Assembly (NCBI GenBank): GCA_037043455.1
Contig: JAWPHD010000238.1
Location: 124,001-188,000, forward strand
Length of the DNA: 64,000 nt
Direction: 5' to 3'
Source of the DNA: Cyrtodaria siliqua
Taxonomy: Eukaryota; Mollusca; Bivalvia; Adapedonta; Hiatellidae
The position numbers and the translations under genes are program-made. Positions within the stretch are counted from its first letter, which is position 1; every line of letters begins with the position of its first letter. The notes below the pieces were generated by a model. It had not been told where the DNA came from, made no database searches, and saw only the letters and a list, made by a program, of their open reading frames with translations. Below are positions 58,274-64,000 of this stretch, piece by piece.

Positions 58274-58522
58274 TTCAATGACATTATCAACATGTGTAAA
58301 TTAATTGTTTACAAATTGGAACTCTGACAGGTTCTCCCGCAAAGAGACAATTAATTTCGTATTGTCGTAAAAAACTTTCTGGAAACCAAAAGTGATACGT
58401 TTATGTATTTTTTAAACATTTGTTTGCAATATTTTGGATACAAAACAAAATAGCTTTGCCAAATATATTAAATATATTATTTTTGACATTATTTATATTG
58501 AATTTACGACTTTACATTTTCT

Positions 58523-58580
58523 TATCGCGCATGCGTCGTAACTGTTGCTCTTATTTCCTGTTGTGGATTATGCGGAAGAA
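58523..58580 (-). promoter_or_regulatory. AIDA promoter candidate: NRF1-like and ETS-like sites
   Basis: About 250-300 bp upstream of the AIDA homologue ATG (58273) lie CGCGCATGCGTC (58526-58537), close to the NRF1 palindrome, an ATTTCCTGTT ETS-type site (58553-58562) and a GCGGAAGA site near 58573. No TATA box is evident. This combination is typical of housekeeping promoters. Identification is by motif only. Confidence 0.5.
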
Positions 58581-59394
58581 ACACCAATTTGTAAACACTA
58601 AACAAACTGTTTATGATACATAAATGACAATATGGTGTAATTAATGATATAAAATGATTCTTTAAGATGTCGAATAAATAATGAACATGACACAATTTTG
58701 GCTTCAAACCTCCTGGAGGAGGAATAAGTTGAAGGTCACACACTAATGAATCCTCCTCCCAAAGATGGGGGGTTTCCTCCACAACTCTGAAGGTCTTGGC
58801 TTGTAGACAACTTTAGTTATGTTTCCCTCTAGTGCAAGCAGTGATACCAATACGTACGACTTCTTTTCAGATGAGAATATAACAAAATGGGCTGGTATTT
58901 TCATCAACTCTTTGAACCTGGTAAGTAGACTACATCCAACAGCTGATTCTGAAGTGACAGTGAGGCTGACAAACATTAAAATAACTCTTAAATAGAATGA
59001 AGTGCTCATTGCACATCAATAAACATATTCAAATGTGTATTTATATAATGAACAATGTGTCGTAATGTTAATATTACTTGAAATGTATGACATTTTAAAA
59101 ACTCTTCTCCGATAATTAAGGCTGGGACAACTCTGGACTCAGTTACATGTATCTCCAAAAACTCAAAAATAGTCAAAGCTATAACATTTGGAAATCTTTA
59201 ATAGTCAGACAATTTCTTGAAACTCACACAAATAAAGATAAGCACATATAACAGCTGCCTTTAAAGGTTTGCAATGGAAAACACTCATTGAAAAAAGTTT
59301 AAGCTAAAATAAAAGATTTCGGCATGAGCATGGCATTTTGGCCAAGCAAGTTTGGAGAATACAGGTTTTAAGATTGCTATATTAGTGTTCCTCC

Positions 59395-59835
59395 TAAAGC
59401 GGAATGGCGGGCGGCTGCCCTGTCCCTGACCTTTTTTTTTTATCCGCCCTGCTGCCCTGAAACAAGTCCTGTTGCTGTAATATCTGCTTTTTGCTCTAAA
59501 TTATTTTTGCCTAATACATACTGACCTCTTTTGTCAATAAATCGAGGTGTTAATTGCAATCGTTGTATACATGTAGTGTTTCATGAGGATTAGTTTGAGC
59601 TGACGTGTTAATTAGGCAGTCCCCTGTTTGCCCTTTTTTTGGATCCGCCCTGCTGCCCTAAAACGAGTCCTGTTGCCGTTATATATCTGCTCTTTGCCCT
59701 AATTTCTTTTTGCCTAATACATATTGACCTCTTTAGTCAATAAATTGAGGTGTTAATTGCAAACGTTGTATACATGTAGTGTTTCGTGAGGATTAGTTTG
59801 GGCTGAGGTGTTAATTAGGCAGTCCCCTGTTTGCC
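59395..59835. repeat. Direct duplication of about 210 bp
   Basis: Two copies contain ATCCGCCCTGCTGCCCT, TAATACATA(C/T)TGACCTCTTT, AATTGCAA(T/A)CGTTGTATAC and GTTAATTAGGCAGTCCCCTG (59448-59627 and 59640-59830). A third, shorter echo of the motif TGCCCTTTTT appears near 60590. The region 58600-61230 otherwise holds AT-rich DNA with microsatellites (GTGA run near 60352, AAAAG run near 60398). Confidence 0.75.
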
Positions 59836-61233
59836 AATAACTGGTGTAAACTCAATCATGCATATCAGGTTTGGAACTGTCAGCATTTTGTGCACGTTAT
59901 GAAAAATTGTTTGTTCATATTTAATTTAAAATCTCAGTAAAAGTGGTCTGATCCATTTATTTGCGATTAAAACATCATGAACATAAAAAGATGAGATAAT
60001 ATATATAAAAAAATTGAAAATCACATGCAAAAACGATATTATTATGTTGGTTCCTTCCGGTTTACTTTTTCAAACTATATTGATTGATTGTGAATAAAGA
60101 CGGACATTTTAATAACATTTTCATCAACTTATAGTCATATCTGACCATTTCCCCATGAACTGGAACAATTTAAAGCGATTAATTATATACTGGTGCAAGC
60201 GATTGTAAAACTATGTTAGTGTAAAATGTTTAATAAATTCAGATGCTCTTTATTTCAGATGCTTTAAATGTTCTACTTTCACTTTGCATTTTCCAGATTT
60301 TTTTATTTTTTTTTTAAATGTTATTCACTTAAATCAAACATAACGGCTCAGTGAGTGAGTGAGTGTTATCTTTACTACATCAATAATGAATTGTATAAAA
60401 AAGAAAAGAAAAGAAAAGAGAGTCTTAGAAAAGCAACTAAAACAATGAAATAAATGAGTGAGAAGTATTACCTTTTATTTTAGTTCCTTTTCAACAATAA
60501 AATTGACATGCTTTTTTGATGTTTCATTTTGAACTTTTTCATGAGCTGGAAAATGCTCTTTTTACCTAGTTTAGCACGCTTAAAAATGCCCTTTTTAAAT
60601 CCTGAGTGAAACACTATATCAGGGGTGTCATTAAGAGGCGGTAGATAGGCAGGGATTTCCCCCTGCTACTTTGACTGGTCTGCCCGGCTACTATGATTAC
60701 TTTTAGTAGTATTTTATACAAGTATCGATCAAAATACCCGGCAACTCTGCTCTGTCGGCTGCTTACTTGAAAAGTTAATGACGCACACCCCTTCTATATA
60801 TATATGATAGTTTATTATACCGGGAAACATTAAGGGGTTTGAAGAGATTGGAAAGTTATACATAGCATTCATGACATAGGATATTTCTTGCGCCAGTCAC
60901 ATTTGCCACTTTTATTATTTTGCAGTTGGCTCCATTTACAAATCCCAGGAGACCTGGGTATTGCCCATCCGTCCATCCTTGAATTCCACATGACTCATTG
61001 GTTTATACCGATTATGCTTTGACCCCACCAATATTTTGCCAAATTATGTGTTGACCACCCAAAAAATGTGCTTTTGTTCTGATAGTTTACTGTCACAGTG
61101 CATAAAGTTAGCCAGTTGACACAGAACATAAGCTAATCTGTTCGCGTGGACATTCAATTTGACCCAATTCTGAAGCAGCTAATTTATCACCTGTGCGTTT
61201 TTATGACGCGCGTGTATTTGCTTCCAAGCATCA

Positions 61234-62717
61234 CAGGGTTCTGGAAATATTTTGAAAATTCACTTGCCCAGGGCAAGTGGATTTTCAAAAGTCACTTGCC
61301 CTGCCCATAATGTCACTTGCCCCACATTTAAAAACACATAATTTCCCCAAAAATTGGCGCTGTACCATTATTCGTGTTAAACGGGACGGACCGCCGCATA
61401 ATTTGGACAATTATACTTAGTTAGATAAGAAAGGGAGGATGTATTTTATGAATTAGTTAATACATTGTATTTATTCATATAAAAAAATCAAATGGTTGCA
61501 TTTTCTTCTTTTGTGTCTATTACATCTTTGTGTTGCTTAAATCATAAAATGATGAGACAGTATACAACCTCATTTTATTCCGCCCTCCCACCCCACCAAT
61601 CAACCCCATCATTTTTGATGACCATCCCAAAAAAATGCTTGGCAGCTAGTGTATGGAACTTGTAATGTCACAGTGTGTACAATTAACCAGTTGACAGAAA
61701 AAAAGAAGCTATTTTATTCATTTAAATGTGCGACAAGCAAAAAAACAAGACAAAAACGTTATTAAATATATTCACTTGGCCCCAAATTTCTGCAACCATG
61801 GTAACGTTCCTACGGCTTTTTAATTTCACTAAAGGGAATTAGATGAAAGCAAGAGGCATGAGTAGGGGTTCCCTTACTAGGGTTCCCTAGGAATTGTTTA
61901 AGAAGTAGTAGCAGTAACCTTATTTATCAAAAGCGAAAGTTCAAAACTTGAGAAAAGTTTCCGTGATTGGTTCTGAAATCGCGAAAACCCATGACATGCG
62001 CATATCGCTAAGTTATGCAACTTATTTGTGTAGTATGCACTTCCATATACGTTTAATTACAGATTATATCAATGAAATACATCAGATTCCTCATAAAAGC
62101 GCGTTGATAAACGAGTGCTTCAAGTAAAAGAAATATATTTTCGTTACGAAAAAACCTTCGGTTAATTATCTAAACAAAAACGTGACGTCACGTGGGTCTG
62201 TCAATCATTATTTTGACACATTAAATTTGCAAATTAAGAAAGAGTTTTCTGATTTGATTGGTGGAAGGTCCAAAAATGATGTTCAGAGATTTCTGAATTT
62301 ATGGTTGGAAGGTCACGGGCATAATTACCGCGATTTCATTGGCCGATGGAAACACGTCTGACGGTCGTGTCAGGATAAATTGTAATACGGTGTTGTTTTC
62401 AAACGGTGTGAAATGCGCTAGTGGGTTAATTAGGTTGTTTATTGAAATAATGCCACAAATTAAGCTGCCTGGGGCGAGATTGTTGATTGTACCGAAAGTT
62501 GTTTGATCTTATTAACAATCGCTAGCGGCGAAAAACAGCTGCAAGTTTTATTCCGTTATCAAAATGAAATTCTGATATGGCTAGTTTGCCACTTGATTTG
62601 TTCTGGAATGGAAATGTCCGTCGGGCAAGTGCGGGCAACCCGATTTGCGAAGGTCACTTGCCCGCACCCAAAATCCACTTGCCCAGGTCGTCGGGCAACC
62701 GTATTTCCGGAACCCTG
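61234..62717. mobile_element. hAT-like non-autonomous element, 1.48 kb
   Basis: Ends CAGGGTTCTGGAAATA and, inverted, TATTTCCGGAACCCTG. CATCA flanks both sides (61229-61233, 62718-62722). Subterminal regions repeat the word CACTTGCCC and its complement several times at both ends. No intact transposase is seen inside. Superfamily assignment rests on CAGGG-type ends and a 5-bp duplication, so it is tentative. Confidence 0.7.
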
Positions 62718-63689
62718 CATCAATCCAATACCTATTTTCGATAGTCCAAACATCACAACAATGATCACGCACTGAATAACAGTGATTGACACCTTGTCTG
62801 ACGACCTTGATCGCCTCTCGACCAATCATATTCGCTGCTTTTGGCACAGAGACGGAAATAACCTGTCTGTAAATGGTGTCACTGTGTAATCTAATCGCTG
62901 CTATTGTGTTAATAATTTAATGACTATTAGAGACTATTATGACTTGATTGGCTTAACTGTTTAATTGATTGCTACCGGCTTCCGATTAGGGTAGGACACC
63001 GGTACCCGGTGCTTGTATCGTCCCGTTCTACTGGGAACCAGTATTTATCCGTTTAAAAAAATCCCGGTACCCTTATCGGTATTTGGAAAAATGTATCTAC
63101 CTTATTTTGAAGCTGTTCTGGCAGCGAATAAGCTCCAAACCGCTGTGATCACGGTGAACTATCAGCGTGTCGTCATTCTGTTTAAATATTTACACCCAGA
63201 CTCATACAGCATGCGATTCACTGGCATTATTTTGCTGTGTAGCACCTAGCAATTTAATCGAGAAACCATGTCTTTTTATAGAACGTAATTTACACACTTT
63301 ATGGAACCAACGGTCATAGTCTACGGCGCGCTTTATAAAGTGGAACCATTATAGTAGTGAGGCTCGCATTTGGATACGTATTTTCGTATTCACTTTTTCC
63401 AACAATTAAATGGAATTAAAACACAAGAAACTCACAATAAATATAATATATATATGTAAATGAACATGAAACAACAACAAAACATGTAACTTTAAAGCGG
63501 AAAGCGGAAAATAACTGAAAATGAAATAAATCAAGTACGAAAAGACCAATTTAGTCAAGCAAACTGATTGGATAAGTTGATTCACGCGGTATCGTTAAGG
63601 ACATTATCATATTTCCTCATATTTCCCATCGCTACTTAGTATTGAAAAAGCATGGGAATCTTTTCTTATTTACTGACATGCCCGATCAA

Positions 63690-63770
63690 CTCGGGTATAT
63701 AAATTGAGGCCCGCTTGTAGTGTTTTCTTTGTGTTACATTGCTATATTAGATATTGTCTTGGGTAAGAAA
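63690..63770 (+). promoter_or_regulatory. Candidate promoter and first exon of a rightward gene
   Basis: GGGTATATAAATTGAGG (TATA-like, near 63695) lies about 30 bp upstream of TAGTGTTTTC. A donor-like GGGTAAGAAAAG follows at about 63760, and an acceptor-like TTTATTGTTTCTAG near 63862. The sequence after it opens ATGATAGCAAAGCATTAA, which stops at once, so any product would be non-coding or start outside the window. Positions 62720-63680 show no other feature. Confidence 0.3.
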
Positions 63771-64000
63771 AGCTAAACATAACTTTGTAATTTAGAGAAG
63801 CATGTTCATAATTTAGCTAGTTTAAATACAAAACTTGTCTGATATTTCTTTATTGTTTCTAGAACAAGAATGATAGCAAAGCATTAAATGAACAACTTTC
63901 TGTTGTGTGTTTTTATTTTACTGCACACAAAAAGGCTTTATTGGATGGGCCTCATAATCTGAATCAAAATTGAATATCACAATGTTCTCATGAAATTGCA

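Noticed and set aside
62503..62847. Overlapping open frames on both strands
   Set aside because: They span the hAT-like element end with its CACTTGCCC words; no homologue recognised.

Overview
The window looks like nuclear DNA of a bivalve mollusc. It is AT-rich, full of tandem arrays, MITE-like elements and tRNA-derived SINEs, and carries two intron-containing animal genes. Three blocks matter: a decayed Polinton/Maverick virus-like transposon (about 2.69-16.38 kb), a forward-strand homologue of human C1orf198 (21.6-25.2 kb), and a reverse-strand homologue of AIDA (axin interactor, dorsalization-associated; 34.9-58.3 kb). No database search was possible, so names rest on recognisable motifs, gene order and exon structure.

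Polinton, 2,691-16,383: inverted terminal repeats of about 173 bp, each starting with a 32-bp-arm hairpin, enclose 14 gene positions. They include a protein-primed family B DNA polymerase, a D,D,E integrase, a packaging ATPase with Walker A and B, a probable double-jelly-roll major capsid protein, a probable minor capsid protein, a Cys-rich zinc-ribbon protein, and several small coiled-coil or membrane proteins of unknown role. I see no adenain-like protease. Most genes carry frameshifts or stops. Two uncharacterised ORFs (192 and 420 aa) are intact. A 303-bp MITE with a TA target duplication interrupts one gene.

Host genes: the C1orf198 homologue has four coding exons (392 aa) and ends in the family's FLDNW C-terminus. 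The AIDA homologue is tail-to-tail with it. I could place ten coding exons whose splice phases all agree (903 nt, 300 codons plus stop), but exon 5 carries two adjacent in-frame stop codons.

Repeats: AIDA's introns hold the most unusual DNA. A minisatellite of about 34 copies at 36.1-37.3 kb is an amplification of the exon 8 end together with its 5' splice site. A 42/43-bp array at 48.3-50.2 kb abuts the exon 4 splice acceptor. A 4.6-kb array of about 23-bp units at 41.4-46.0 kb contains an inverted segment, a SINE insertion and a poly-G run. A 61-bp array at 54.8-55.5 kb varies mainly at one base. Elsewhere there are PIF/Harbinger-like, piggyBac-like, hAT-like, Tc1/mariner-like and foldback elements. 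The remaining stretches appear non-coding.
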